DNA of 37,338 nucleotides from Cyanobacteria bacterium UBA4641 (GTDB lineage Bacteria; Cyanobacteriota; Vampirovibrionia; Gastranaerophilales; Gastranaerophilaceae). Under the pieces are notes generated by a model. The model saw nothing but the letters and a program-made list of their open reading frames with translations, was not told the DNA's origin and ran no database searches. Made by a program: the position numbers and the translations under genes. Below, one piece after another: positions 1 through 7,526 of this stretch. The stretch is taken from positions 5,566 through 42,903 of the forward strand of contig DHMN01000053.1 of assembly GCA_002405805.1 (NCBI GenBank), given 5' to 3'. Positions within the stretch are counted from its first letter, which is position 1, and each line of letters opens with the position of its first letter.

Positions 1-126
1 ATTCTAGTCAGTTCAGCATGACTGAAATCAAATGGATAGACCCTGAATCAGCTCAGCCTGCGCCCACATACAGACTCACTCATTTCGCTCTAGCTCAATG
101 GTTCGCTTTGTAAAGTTCAGGGTGAC
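1..126. repeat. Partial palindromic repeat array at window edge
   Basis: Positions 10-22 (AGTTCAGCATGAC) match the right-hand end of the 94-bp repeat described at 4958-5051. ACCCTGAA at 40-47 and TTCAGGGT at 116-123 form an 8-bp inverted repeat using the same stem sequence as that element's left hairpin, and 114-126 ends in GTGAC as expected for its inverted terminus. The stretch between does not match the other copies, so this looks like a rearranged or mosaic copy cut by the window edge. No gene is seen here. Confidence 0.5.
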
Positions 127-148
127 TGTTAAATTTTTATAAATCCAA

Positions 149-1186
149 TTACGCCCAAGGGTTGATTAAAAACTTGATGGCTTTGCCTGCAATGTGCTGT
201 TCCATCGCGTATTCAACTTTCTCTAGCGGTAATGTGTCAGTAATGAGTTTTTCAACCTCGACATCGCCTGATTCAATGTATTTCAACGCCTCTCTAAAAT
301 ATTTTGGCGTATGGTGAAAAACGCTCATCATTTTGATATCGCCATAGTGCATTTTTGTGGTGTCAAAAGTAACTTTTGAACCTGATTTACAACCTCCAAA
401 AAAGTGTACCGTGCCCCCAGGGCGCACACAATCAAAAATTTGTTCCCAAATTTCAGGCAAACCGACACATTCCACCGCAACGTCAAGCCCTTTGTTTTCC
501 GCTGAAAACTCCTTGAAAATCTTCACTGGATTTGGATATTTTTTCAAATCAATAATTTCATCCGCATGCGCAAAATCTTCTGCAGCCTTGAGTTTCATCG
601 GATTACGTCCACCAACGATTACCCTTGCACCCATAAGTTTTGCAATACGCGCAAACATCAAGCCAATCGGTCCGATACCAATAATTCCGACACTGTCACC
701 CTCTTTTATTCCGGTACGCATCGCACCATGAACAACATTTGCCAAAGGTTCGCAGAACGCTGCACGCTCAAAACTCAAGTCAGGCGGTAAAATAAGCATA
801 TTTTTCTTCACGATTCTTGCAGGAACGGTTATATATTGCGCATAAGCTCCGTTTAGCAAATTCAAATTTTCACAAAGGTTGTATTCTTCTTTTTTGCAAT
901 AAAAACACTCTCCACATGGTGCAGAATTTGCCGCAACCACACGGTCTCCGACCTTGAAACCTTCAACATTACGACCTACACGGTCAATAATTCCTGAAAA
1001 TTCATGTCCGAACCCTGACGGAATTTCTTTAATCAAAACAGGATGTCCGCGCCTAAAAGTTTTGACATCCGTACCGCAAGTCAAAGCTGCCATTACTTTT
1101 ACGACAACTTCGCCCTCTTCAGGCGGTTTTACCATTACATTTTCAAATCTGATATCTTTTGGTCCGTAATACTGTATTGCTTTCAT
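149..1186 (-). CDS. Zinc-dependent medium-chain alcohol/polyol dehydrogenase
   Basis: A cytoplasmic NAD(P)-dependent oxidoreductase of the zinc MDR family (sorbitol, threonine and galactitol-phosphate dehydrogenase type). The 345-residue length is normal. Catalytic-zinc ligands are visible as Cys37 and His61-Glu62 (in GHEFSG), with Glu146 in FCEPL; the structural-zinc lobe has Cys91, 94, 97 and 105. The Rossmann motif GIGPIG (170-175) binds the cofactor. AAGGG lies just upstream of the ATG. It starts 12 bp after the stop of another MDR enzyme, so the two are probably co-transcribed. The substrate cannot be read from sequence; a sugar alcohol or amino alcohol is the usual range. Confidence 0.9.
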   Translation of the reverse strand: MKAIQYYGPKDIRFENVMVKPPEEGEVVVKVMAALTCGTDVKTFRRGHPVLIKEIPSGFGHEFSGIIDRVGRNVEGFKVGDRVVAANSAPCGECFYCKKEEYNLCENLNLLNGAYAQYITVPARIVKKNMLILPPDLSFERAAFCEPLANVVHGAMRTGIKEGDSVGIIGIGPIGLMFARIAKLMGARVIVGGRNPMKLKAAEDFAHADEIIDLKKYPNPVKIFKEFSAENKGLDVAVECVGLPEIWEQIFDCVRPGGTVHFFGGCKSGSKVTFDTTKMHYGDIKMMSVFHHTPKYFREALKYIESGDVEVEKLITDTLPLEKVEYAMEQHIAGKAIKFLINPWA

Positions 1187-1198
1187 TTTAAACCCTTA

Positions 1199-2179
1199 TT
1201 AATTAATTTTGATATATGCTTTCAAAATTTTGTTTTCAATTGTGTCATTGATTGCTTTTTGAACTTTTTCAAGCGGATAATCCGTTGAAAGCCCTTTTAC
1301 CTTGACTTTTTTGTCTTTCAACAATTCAAGAGAATCCTTCAAATCCGCAGGTGATGGTGAATAGCTGCCAAGAACTGTTAATTCTCTATAATAAATTTCA
1401 TTGTTCGCATAGCCGAAATTTTGCGGAGTGCTTGAAAATACCAAGATTTTGCCACCATCACGAACATATTTTAGCGCAGTATCAATAGCCTTGTCTGAGC
1501 CTGATGTCATAAAAACACAATCAACTTTGATACTTTCGCACATTTCAAGTACGTTAAAAGCCTCAATGCCAAGATTTTTTAACAACTCGATTCGTGAGGA
1601 AATTAAATCACATCCGATTACGTTCATCCCAAAAGCCTTTAGAGCTTGCGCCATCAAAATTCCGATTGAACCCAATCCGATAACCAAAACGGATGAATTT
1701 TGAGCAAGTTTTGCACGCTTAACCGCACGAATACAACAGCCTAGCGGTTCGTAAAATGATGCCTCTTCGCAAGTAAGATTTTCAGGTTTTAAATAAGCAA
1801 CATTTTTCAAATGTTCATCTGATACAAAAACGCGCTCACTAAATCCCCCCGGACGAATGTTTGTCTCTTTGAAATGACGGCACATTGAGACATTTCCATT
1901 TTTGCAATACTCACATTTTCCACAAGGAATATGGTGCGATGTAACGATGATATCATCTTTTTTGAAACTTGTATCAGAATCGATATCGACGATTTGCGCA
2001 ACGATTTCGTGCCCCAAAACTGTTCCGTTTTTCACAAGATGTTGTCTTAATTTAACGATATCAGAACCGCAAAGTCCACAACCAAGAACCTTTACTATTG
2101 CACCTTTGCGACTATCAAGAGTTTCATCTTCTCTATTTTTAACAACCAAAATATTATTTTCGATTTCAGCAGCTTTCAT
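1199..2179 (-). CDS. Zinc-dependent medium-chain dehydrogenase, second of pair
   Basis: A second zinc MDR oxidoreductase, diverged from its downstream neighbour. I start it at 2179 (MKAAEIE), giving 326 residues, because a strong GGAGG sits 8 nt upstream; the frame stays open further upstream to 2233 but that extension (basic and Trp-rich) has no ribosome site. Zinc ligands: Cys34/Cys37, His57-Glu58, and the structural set Cys86, 89, 92 and 100. A GLGSIG Rossmann motif follows near residue 163. It is the first gene of a two-gene minus-strand operon. Two paralogous dehydrogenases together often handle successive or alternative steps on one carbon source, but the sequence does not say which. 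Confidence 0.88.
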   Translation of the reverse strand: MKAAEIENNILVVKNREDETLDSRKGAIVKVLGCGLCGSDIVKLRQHLVKNGTVLGHEIVAQIVDIDSDTSFKKDDIIVTSHHIPCGKCEYCKNGNVSMCRHFKETNIRPGGFSERVFVSDEHLKNVAYLKPENLTCEEASFYEPLGCCIRAVKRAKLAQNSSVLVIGLGSIGILMAQALKAFGMNVIGCDLISSRIELLKNLGIEAFNVLEMCESIKVDCVFMTSGSDKAIDTALKYVRDGGKILVFSSTPQNFGYANNEIYYRELTVLGSYSPSPADLKDSLELLKDKKVKVKGLSTDYPLEKVQKAINDTIENKILKAYIKIN

Positions 2180-2322
2180 TTCAAACTTCCTCCACCAAAA
2201 TCTTACCACAAAAGGGAGTTTAATAAAATTCACATGCCGTCATAAAGGAATGACTTATTTTAAATTAAAATGTAACTAATTACTTGACATGTACAATTAC
2301 AAGGATGTTTTTACCAAACCAA

Positions 2323-2354
2323 AAAAGAGGCGGACCGTATGGTCCGCCTCTTTT
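2323..2354 (-). terminator. Rho-independent terminator, 14-bp perfect stem
   Basis: AAAAGAGGCGGACC and its exact complement flank a GTAT loop. Read on the minus strand it is followed by six T residues, so it ends the large gene whose stop is at 2373. The plus-strand tail is also T-rich, but no plus-strand gene needs it. Confidence 0.9.
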
Positions 2355-2372
2355 CTTATGAATAATCTATCA

Positions 2373-4460
2373 TTATTCTGCCTTTTTAGGCTTTGCATCT
2401 TCCAACATTTGATTTTTCTTAGAAGTAGCTTGAGCTTCTGTTGGATATGGTCCTGCAAGTTCTTCTTTCTTATCATTAACAACATACCATCTGTGAGTTG
2501 TTCTGTCGTATTCAACATGAGCACCATATTTACCGTTACGCCCACCACCTTTTGCAGGTAGTTTCATGATTCTTTCTCTAGCATTGTCTGCAAGTTTGTA
2601 TTTCTTGCCATCAATCTCAAGTTCTGTCGGCAATGATACCTTTTTATCTCTTGAGTTTGCTTTACCGTCGCCGTTTGTATCCACATAGGCAATTCTGTTG
2701 TCTTCTTTGCCTAATTCTTTTTGGATTTTTCTACGGTCTGCCTCGCTTGGAGTTTTGCCATCATCTGAGACATAACCGTGAGATGTATACCAAGTGCCTT
2801 CTCTCAATGGCATTCTAGGCAACTCTGTACGAATGTGTTCAACCTTAGGGTCATCAATTACATCCAAATTAGGTTTTTCAGGTTCTTCCGGTGGTGTTGG
2901 TGGAGTTGGAGGGTCAACCGGTTTTTGTTCTTGAATTTTACCAATAGCATCTTTAGTTTTACCCAATTGATTAAATGCGGCTAATAACTCTTCTGTATTG
3001 GCTTTGGTAGAGTCTTCACCAATAGATGCCTTAATTACTGCAGCTTTAATTGCATTATCTACGCCCTTGTCGCCTGTTATATCCATTTGTTGGATTTTAT
3101 TAACAATAGCTTGGTTGTCTTTGCCTTTGATAACTTTCAAGTCATTCAATGCAGCCTCAACTGTGGCACCGTTGAATGCATCTTCGGTTTGACCTTTAGT
3201 CAACAAGAATGCTGTAACACCTGCTAGGGCTGGAGCGGCTAATTGACCAACAACAGGAATTTTAGCACATGCCTCGGCAACTACGCTAACTGCAGCATCG
3301 CCACCTTTTGCCTCATAGTATTTTCTAAATTCTTCACCGTTAGATGCAAGCCATTTAACTTCACCTTGAACAGTTTCACCTTGAGCAGTAGCGGATGCCT
3401 CTGCCACCTTGTGACTGTGAGATTTAGTCAAGACTGAGCCAAGAGCTGTCGCCGCAGCTGTAATACCTGCAGCTTTTAATTTAGTACCTAAACCGCTTTC
3501 TCGACCAAAACCAAAAGCTTTTAATGTACTTTTTACTTCGCCTTTTGATACACCAAGTTGTTTTGCTGCAATCTTAACTTCATCCAAATTACCGTTTGCA
3601 TCATCACCTGTTATATGCATTAAAGCTTTCTGTGCAGCAGCAGTATTAACGGTTTCCTTGCCATCTTTAGTTTGGAAAATTTCAGTCCATTCTCCAAAAT
3701 TTTCTTTTGCTCTAGCTAGTTTTTCAGGACTACCGCTAGCTTCAGCTTCTTTAATTTGAGCTTCCGCATAATCTTGCATTTTCATCAAGGTTTTAATATT
3801 ACCTTCATTCAAGACAATACCATTTTTATCTCCGGCAGCTTTTGCTTCATCCTTGGACATGTAAACTGTAGCATTTGTTTTGTCAGATACATTATCATAG
3901 TTCTTTTCATTATGTTTTGCAGCTTTTCTGATACCTCTGCTAGCTCTGCCGCTTGTAGCCGAATATTCAGCCTTTGTTGCTACATAATCATTTGCAGACT
4001 GTCTTGCATTTGCTGTAGCGACTTCAAAGTTAGCTTTTGCTTGTTTAATTCTTTCAGCATCGCCGGATTTTTTAGCTTGGATATACTCTTTTTCAGCTTG
4101 TTTTAAAGCTTTTTTATTAGCTTTCATTTCAGCTTTATCTTGTTTTACATCAGCTTTTGTTTTTCCGCCAAAAGTATCTGCAACTGTTTTCTTATCACGA
4201 TAACCTTGCATATCTTTAACATCATCTTTTGTCGGTACATCATTTTTAGCTTTTACAGAAACAGTGCCATCATCAGATGAATGAATAAACAAATCTGTAT
4301 TTGGCAATTTGCCATCATCACCTTTAGCACCTTGCAAAAGCTCACCAATTTTTGCGGTATACTGCTTTATTTTTTCTAAATCTTGCGGCTTATTCCTATC
4401 AAGTTTTTGAATAGCCTGTTGATAATCCGCAATCGTTCTAAGTTGCACTTCTCCACTCAT
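2373..4460 (-). CDS. Large unrecognised protein, Ala/Lys-rich helices plus dockerin-like loop
   Basis: I do not recognise this 695-residue protein. The start at 4460 (MSGEVQ) is preferred because AAAGG lies 9 nt upstream; an ATG three codons earlier abuts that AAAGG with no spacing. There is no signal peptide. Residues 1-330 are charged and helical, with a Lys/Ala/Glu coiled stretch at about 100-180 and a degenerate EF-hand-like GDDANGNLDE near 290. Two hydrophobic Ala-rich helices (about 335-350 and 405-425) could enter a membrane. A proline-rich linker near 520 leads to a C-terminal part holding a canonical dockerin/EF-type calcium loop, DTNGDGKANSRD, near residue 600. It is monocistronic with its own terminator. 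It could be a structural or secreted protein; this is only a guess. Confidence 0.75.
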   Translation of the reverse strand: MSGEVQLRTIADYQQAIQKLDRNKPQDLEKIKQYTAKIGELLQGAKGDDGKLPNTDLFIHSSDDGTVSVKAKNDVPTKDDVKDMQGYRDKKTVADTFGGKTKADVKQDKAEMKANKKALKQAEKEYIQAKKSGDAERIKQAKANFEVATANARQSANDYVATKAEYSATSGRASRGIRKAAKHNEKNYDNVSDKTNATVYMSKDEAKAAGDKNGIVLNEGNIKTLMKMQDYAEAQIKEAEASGSPEKLARAKENFGEWTEIFQTKDGKETVNTAAAQKALMHITGDDANGNLDEVKIAAKQLGVSKGEVKSTLKAFGFGRESGLGTKLKAAGITAAATALGSVLTKSHSHKVAEASATAQGETVQGEVKWLASNGEEFRKYYEAKGGDAAVSVVAEACAKIPVVGQLAAPALAGVTAFLLTKGQTEDAFNGATVEAALNDLKVIKGKDNQAIVNKIQQMDITGDKGVDNAIKAAVIKASIGEDSTKANTEELLAAFNQLGKTKDAIGKIQEQKPVDPPTPPTPPEEPEKPNLDVIDDPKVEHIRTELPRMPLREGTWYTSHGYVSDDGKTPSEADRRKIQKELGKEDNRIAYVDTNGDGKANSRDKKVSLPTELEIDGKKYKLADNARERIMKLPAKGGGRNGKYGAHVEYDRTTHRWYVVNDKKEELAGPYPTEAQATSKKNQMLEDAKPKKAE

Positions 4461-4892
4461 TTTCTTCATCCTTTCTTTTCTTATAGAAAACTTGTATTAT
4501 ATTTCACTATGTTTTAATAAACGTTTTTTCTTGCTGAAAATTTACAAAAAATATTTACTTTGTATATACTTTTTATCTACATTCCATATATAATTGGTTT
4601 TTAGCTAATTAAGAAATGTTAAGCTACTATCAAACTGGTTTGCCTCTTGGTGTCTTGTACAGCATCTGTTATTGAATCCTTTCTACAAAACATGCGTAAC
4701 TATCTTTTACTGTTCAATATATCGACATACGCGCCCCTGAACTTTAACAATCATGCGAAAAAACATGAGCCAAACATGCAAAACGATTGATTTTATTGGG
4801 TTTGAGTACGTTACAAAAGTTAATAATTGGATGTATGATTGCAAATTGGTCTATGCGCATGGGAAATAGCGATATTTGCATGGGATTACTAC
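4461..4892. other. Intergenic stretch, no gene seen
   Basis: AT-rich leader upstream of the large minus-strand gene. A TATAAT lies on the minus strand at 4496-4501, about 36 nt before that gene's start, without a convincing -35. The rest has no protein-like frame and no hairpin I can support. Confidence 0.4.
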
Positions 4893-4941
4893 GTCACTCC
4901 GTGAAGGCTATTGTTTCATTTGTCCAATACCACTTAATGAC
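4893..4941 (+). repeat. Repeat family R4 (GTCAC...TGAC module)
   Basis: Starts GTCACTCCGTGA (a small TCAC/GTGA hairpin) and ends TAATGAC. The preceding GGATTACTAC, the start, the central CATTTGT and the end recur at 36959-37022, and the first part recurs inverted at 12101-12124. GTCA/TGAC termini are shared with families R1 and R2. Confidence 0.55.
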
Positions 4942-4957
4942 GTGAATATACAAAGTT

Positions 4958-5051
4958 GTCACCCTGAACTCGTTTCAGGGTCTCTAATATTGCAAATTTT
5001 ATATAAGACTAATATGTTTTATTTGAGATGCTGAAACAAGTTCAGCATGAC
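4958..5051 (+). repeat. Repeat family R2, 94-bp double-hairpin palindromic element
   Basis: The termini are inverted repeats (GTCACCCTGAA and TTCAGCATGAC). The left hairpin is ACCCTGAA-CTCGT-TTCAGGGT and the right hairpin is ATGCTGAA-ACAAG-TTCAGCAT. Between them TCTCTAATA and TATTTGAGA form a central stem. Copies of exactly 94 bp are at 11818-11911 and 37133-37226. The overall shape is a cruciform or REP/MITE-like element. Confidence 0.85.
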
Positions 5052-5073
5052 TATTAGGGTTTTACAAAAACAT

Positions 5074-5152
5074 GTCATTCTGAAAGGATTAAAAATCAAG
5101 GAGCGTAGCGACGTAGATTTTATCCTATTCAGTATCTATCAATGTTGATTTT
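5074..5152 (+). repeat. Repeat family R1, long imperfect hairpin
   Basis: GTCATTCTGAAAGGATT pairs imperfectly with ATCCTATTCAGTAT at 5123-5135, enclosing GAGCGTAGCG, and is followed by CTATCAATGTTGATT, itself a small palindrome (ATCAA-TG-TTGAT). Relatives lie at 11727, 23630 and 37038. Confidence 0.75.
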
Positions 5153-5155
5153 GTT

Positions 5156-5175
5156 GTCGGCTTGGTAAAGCCGAC
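5156..5175 (+). repeat. Repeat family R3, 8-bp stem-loop
   Basis: GTCGGCTT-GGTA-AAGCCGAC is a perfect hairpin. Similar hairpins lie at 11650-11671 and 11937-11956. Confidence 0.55.
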
Positions 5176-5190
5176 CTACAATTTCAAATA

Positions 5191-5228
5191 GCCTGCCATC
5201 CTGACATCTTGCCTTCCTGCCCTCTGTA
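5191..5228 (+). repeat. Degenerate short tandem repeat (R6)
   Basis: Loose 9-10 nt units of the form CCTGACATC / CTTGCCTTC / CCTGCCCTC. A similar stretch is at 12228-12286, also at the end of a repeat array. Confidence 0.4.
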
Positions 5229-5239
5229 GCCCCTACACC

Positions 5240-5268
5240 TAGACTTACTCTGCGCATTATGCTAAAAT
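5240..5268 (+). promoter_or_regulatory. Sigma70-type promoter giving a leaderless mRNA
   Basis: TAGACT (5240-5245), a 17-bp spacer and TAAAAT (5263-5268). The predicted start, about 7 nt after the -10, falls on the A of the ATG at 5275. No Shine-Dalgarno sequence precedes that ATG, which fits leaderless translation. Confidence 0.5.
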
Positions 5269-5274
5269 CGGCGT

Positions 5275-6075
5275 ATGGACACGATTGTTGAAAAATTAAA
5301 AGAATTTGGGTTCAATTCGTACGAGGCGAAGGTTTATATCGCCTTACTCAAAAAATACCCCTCAACAGGCTATGAGGTATCTCAAAATGCAGATATTCCG
5401 CAATCTCGTGCCTATGACGCGCTAAAATCACTTGAGTCTGAAAGTATTGTCTATTCAACAAAAGAAAAACCGCAAAGGTACAGTCCGATTTCTCCGCGCG
5501 AACTTACTCAAAGGTTCAAACGCCGTGTTAATTCATCAATAGACTTTTTAGAGAAAAAACTGCCTAATGTCAAAGAAGATTACAACGAGCCAATCCACTC
5601 AATAAACGGTGTAGAGACAATTTTAGACAAGATTAAAGAAGTCATCAAAAACACAAAAGAAACCCTTTATATGGAGCTTTGGGCAAACGATTACAAACTG
5701 CTAGAAGGCTTGATATCTGACGCTTACGACAGGGGTGTCGATATAAAAATAGTCGGATATGACAATTTTAAATCCATTTATGGACTTGTATACAGGCACG
5801 AAGGCGCAAAGGAAATCGAACGCTACACAGGCAGCAGAATGGTTTACATCCTAGCGGACAACAAAGAATCTGTCTTTGGGCGCATTGAGTCAAAAGTCGT
5901 TTGGACTCAGAATGAAGACATCGCGTTTTTGATAAAAGAATTTATTGTTCACGATATGTATTTGTTAGATGTATATGAAAGATTTCCTGAGCAATTGCGG
6001 TACTTTTACGGTGCAGGGTTCAAAAAACTTAAAGACAAAATCCTTGATAAAAAATCAGGTTACAATATACATTAA
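5275..6075 (+). CDS. TrmB-family transcriptional regulator
   Basis: A 266-residue DNA-binding regulator of the TrmB type, a family that controls sugar transport and metabolism genes in archaea and some bacteria. Residues about 5-75 form the winged helix (FGFNSYEAKVYIALL, then ADIPQSRAYDALKSLE as recognition helix). A helical linker (about 80-100) leads to the C-terminal ligand/dimer region, which resembles the phospholipase-D-like fold of TrmB proteins. The initiator ATG lacks a ribosome site and lies where transcription should begin. It stands alone, separated from the dehydrogenase operon by the large gene and a repeat array, so its targets are unknown. Confidence 0.85.
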   Translation: MDTIVEKLKEFGFNSYEAKVYIALLKKYPSTGYEVSQNADIPQSRAYDALKSLESESIVYSTKEKPQRYSPISPRELTQRFKRRVNSSIDFLEKKLPNVKEDYNEPIHSINGVETILDKIKEVIKNTKETLYMELWANDYKLLEGLISDAYDRGVDIKIVGYDNFKSIYGLVYRHEGAKEIERYTGSRMVYILADNKESVFGRIESKVVWTQNEDIAFLIKEFIVHDMYLLDVYERFPEQLRYFYGAGFKKLKDKILDKKSGYNIH

Positions 6076-6103
6076 AAAAGAGGAAGATTGTTCTTCCTCT
6101 TTT
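6076..6103. terminator. Bidirectional terminator between trmB-type gene and minE
   Basis: The 12-bp perfect stem AAAAGAGGAAGA / TCTTCCTCTTTT has a TTGT loop and T-tracts on both strands (TTTT on plus, TTTTTT on minus). It begins right after the regulator's stop codon. Confidence 0.88.
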
Positions 6104-6165
6104 GTGTATTTCAAATTTTAGCTAAGGCTAATAAGTTCAAATTAAGACCCTGTAATAGTTTTGAA

Positions 6166-6699
6166 TTATTCCTTGATTTCAACTTCTTCTGAAGAATCAT
6201 CGTCGTTGTTTTCGTCTTGAGACTCTTCTTCACTGTCTTCAGAATTTTCATCTTCTGAGTCATTTTCATCAGACTCTTCATCTTTACTTTCGTCTTCTGA
6301 ATCTTCTTCATCTGAACCTTCTTCAGTTTCATCAGTTTCAGAATCTTCATCTTCTTCCGCTGCTTTTGCCTCATCTTCTGCTTTTAGAGCCTCTTCAATT
6401 TCTTTTTCGTCTTTCGCTCTAATTACAGGGATAGAAAGCATCAATGCCATTTGGTCGCCCTCTTGGTCAAAGTTTAATTCTAAAGCATCCTTGTCCATTT
6501 CAACGTATTTTGATAAAAGTTCAACAAGCTCTTTTCTCATACGTTGCAAAAGTTCAGGAGTAAGATTTGTTCTATCTTGCATCAAAACAACACGTAATCT
6601 GTTGCAAGCAACATTTTTCGCGCTTTCTTCTTCAGATTCGGTTTGTTTAAACAAGCTTAGAACTTTATTGCATAATTCTTTTAAAATATTTTCGCTCAT
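6166..6699 (-). CDS. minE: MinE, topological specificity factor, with long acidic tail
   Basis: MinE stimulates MinD ATPase and drives Min oscillation that keeps FtsZ rings off the poles. Residues 1-18 form the amphipathic membrane-targeting helix (ILKELCNKVLSLF). Residues 27-60 carry the MinD-binding helix region (NRLRVVLMQDR), and 60-95 the dimer beta-strands with LLSKYVEMD. A normal MinE ends near here. This one continues to 177 residues with a tail (97-177) in which 48 of 81 residues are Asp or Glu, the rest mostly Ser, Asn and Lys. The AAGGAG ribosome site lies inside the last codons of minD, one base upstream of which the stop codon ends, so translation is coupled. Confidence 0.93.
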   Translation of the reverse strand: MSENILKELCNKVLSLFKQTESEEESAKNVACNRLRVVLMQDRTNLTPELLQRMRKELVELLSKYVEMDKDALELNFDQEGDQMALMLSIPVIRAKDEKEIEEALKAEDEAKAAEEDEDSETDETEEGSDEEDSEDESKDEESDENDSEDENSEDSEEESQDENNDDDSSEEVEIKE

Positions 6700-6700
6700 C

Positions 6701-7516
6701 TTACTTCTCCTTACCTACAAGGTGTGAGAAGAATTTCTTAACCTTGCCCATCAATGAGTTGTCTTCTTCAAGGTTCAAGAACGGAACTTCTTCGCCCATA
6801 ATTCTATGTGCTACGTTTCTATAAGCTTGACCTGCTAATGAATTTTCGTCATTAACAATAGGTTCACCTTTGTTAGTTGATGTGATGATGCCTGTATCTT
6901 CAGGGATAATACCAATCAAGTCAGCTGAAAGAATTTCGACAACATCTTCAACGCTCATCATATCGTTTGATTTAATCAAATTAGGTCTTACTCTGTTTAA
7001 CAACAATTTGTAAGATTCGATTTCTTCTTTTGCCTCCAACAAACCGATAATTCTATCAGCATCACGGACAGCAGACATTTCAGGAGTTGTAACAACAATT
7101 GCCTCAGTTGCCCCTGCTACTGCGTTTTGGAAACCTTGTTCAATACCTGCAGGGCAGTCTACCAAGATAAAATCAAAATCTTTTTTCAACTGTTCGCAAA
7201 TATCTTTCAATTGTTCTTCTGTGATTGCGGTTTTATCTCTTGTTTGAGCAGCTGCCAACAAGCAAAGGTTTGGATTTTTCTTATCTTTTACAAGTGCTTG
7301 TTTCAATTTGCAACGTTTTTCAACAACATCAACAATTGTATAAACAATTCTGTTTTCCAAGCCCAAAAGCAGGTCTAAGTTTCTCAAACCAAGGTCTGTA
7401 TCAATCATAACAACCTTGTTACCTGCTCTGGCAAGAGCTGTACCGATATTGGCGTTAGTTGTAGTTTTACCGACACCGCCCTTTCCGGATGTAATTACTA
7501 TTACTCTACCAGTCAT
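6701..7516 (-). CDS. minD: MinD, septum site-determining ATPase
   Basis: A membrane-cycling ParA/MinD ATPase that recruits MinC to the membrane and is released by MinE. Its 271 residues match the usual size. The deviant Walker A motif is GKGGVGKT (11-18); the DTDLGLRNLD switch region and Walker B LVDCPAG follow. The C-terminal LMGKVKKFFSHLVGKEK is the amphipathic membrane-targeting helix. AAGGAG precedes the ATG and overlaps the minC stop region, so minC-minD-minE is one tightly coupled operon. Confidence 0.97.
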   Translation of the reverse strand: MTGRVIVITSGKGGVGKTTTNANIGTALARAGNKVVMIDTDLGLRNLDLLLGLENRIVYTIVDVVEKRCKLKQALVKDKKNPNLCLLAAAQTRDKTAITEEQLKDICEQLKKDFDFILVDCPAGIEQGFQNAVAGATEAIVVTTPEMSAVRDADRIIGLLEAKEEIESYKLLLNRVRPNLIKSNDMMSVEDVVEILSADLIGIIPEDTGIITSTNKGEPIVNDENSLAGQAYRNVAHRIMGEEVPFLNLEEDNSLMGKVKKFFSHLVGKEK

Positions 7517-7526
7517 TTATATCTCC

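Noticed and set aside
4893..5228. CRISPR array
   Set aside because: The repeats are palindromic modules of different families, not one direct repeat with equal spacers, and no cas genes are present.
6111..6374. Lys/Met-rich reading frame inside minE
   Set aside because: It is an out-of-frame reading of the GAA/GAT/TCT repeats that encode the MinE acidic tail; the low complexity produces a long open frame without coding signs of its own.
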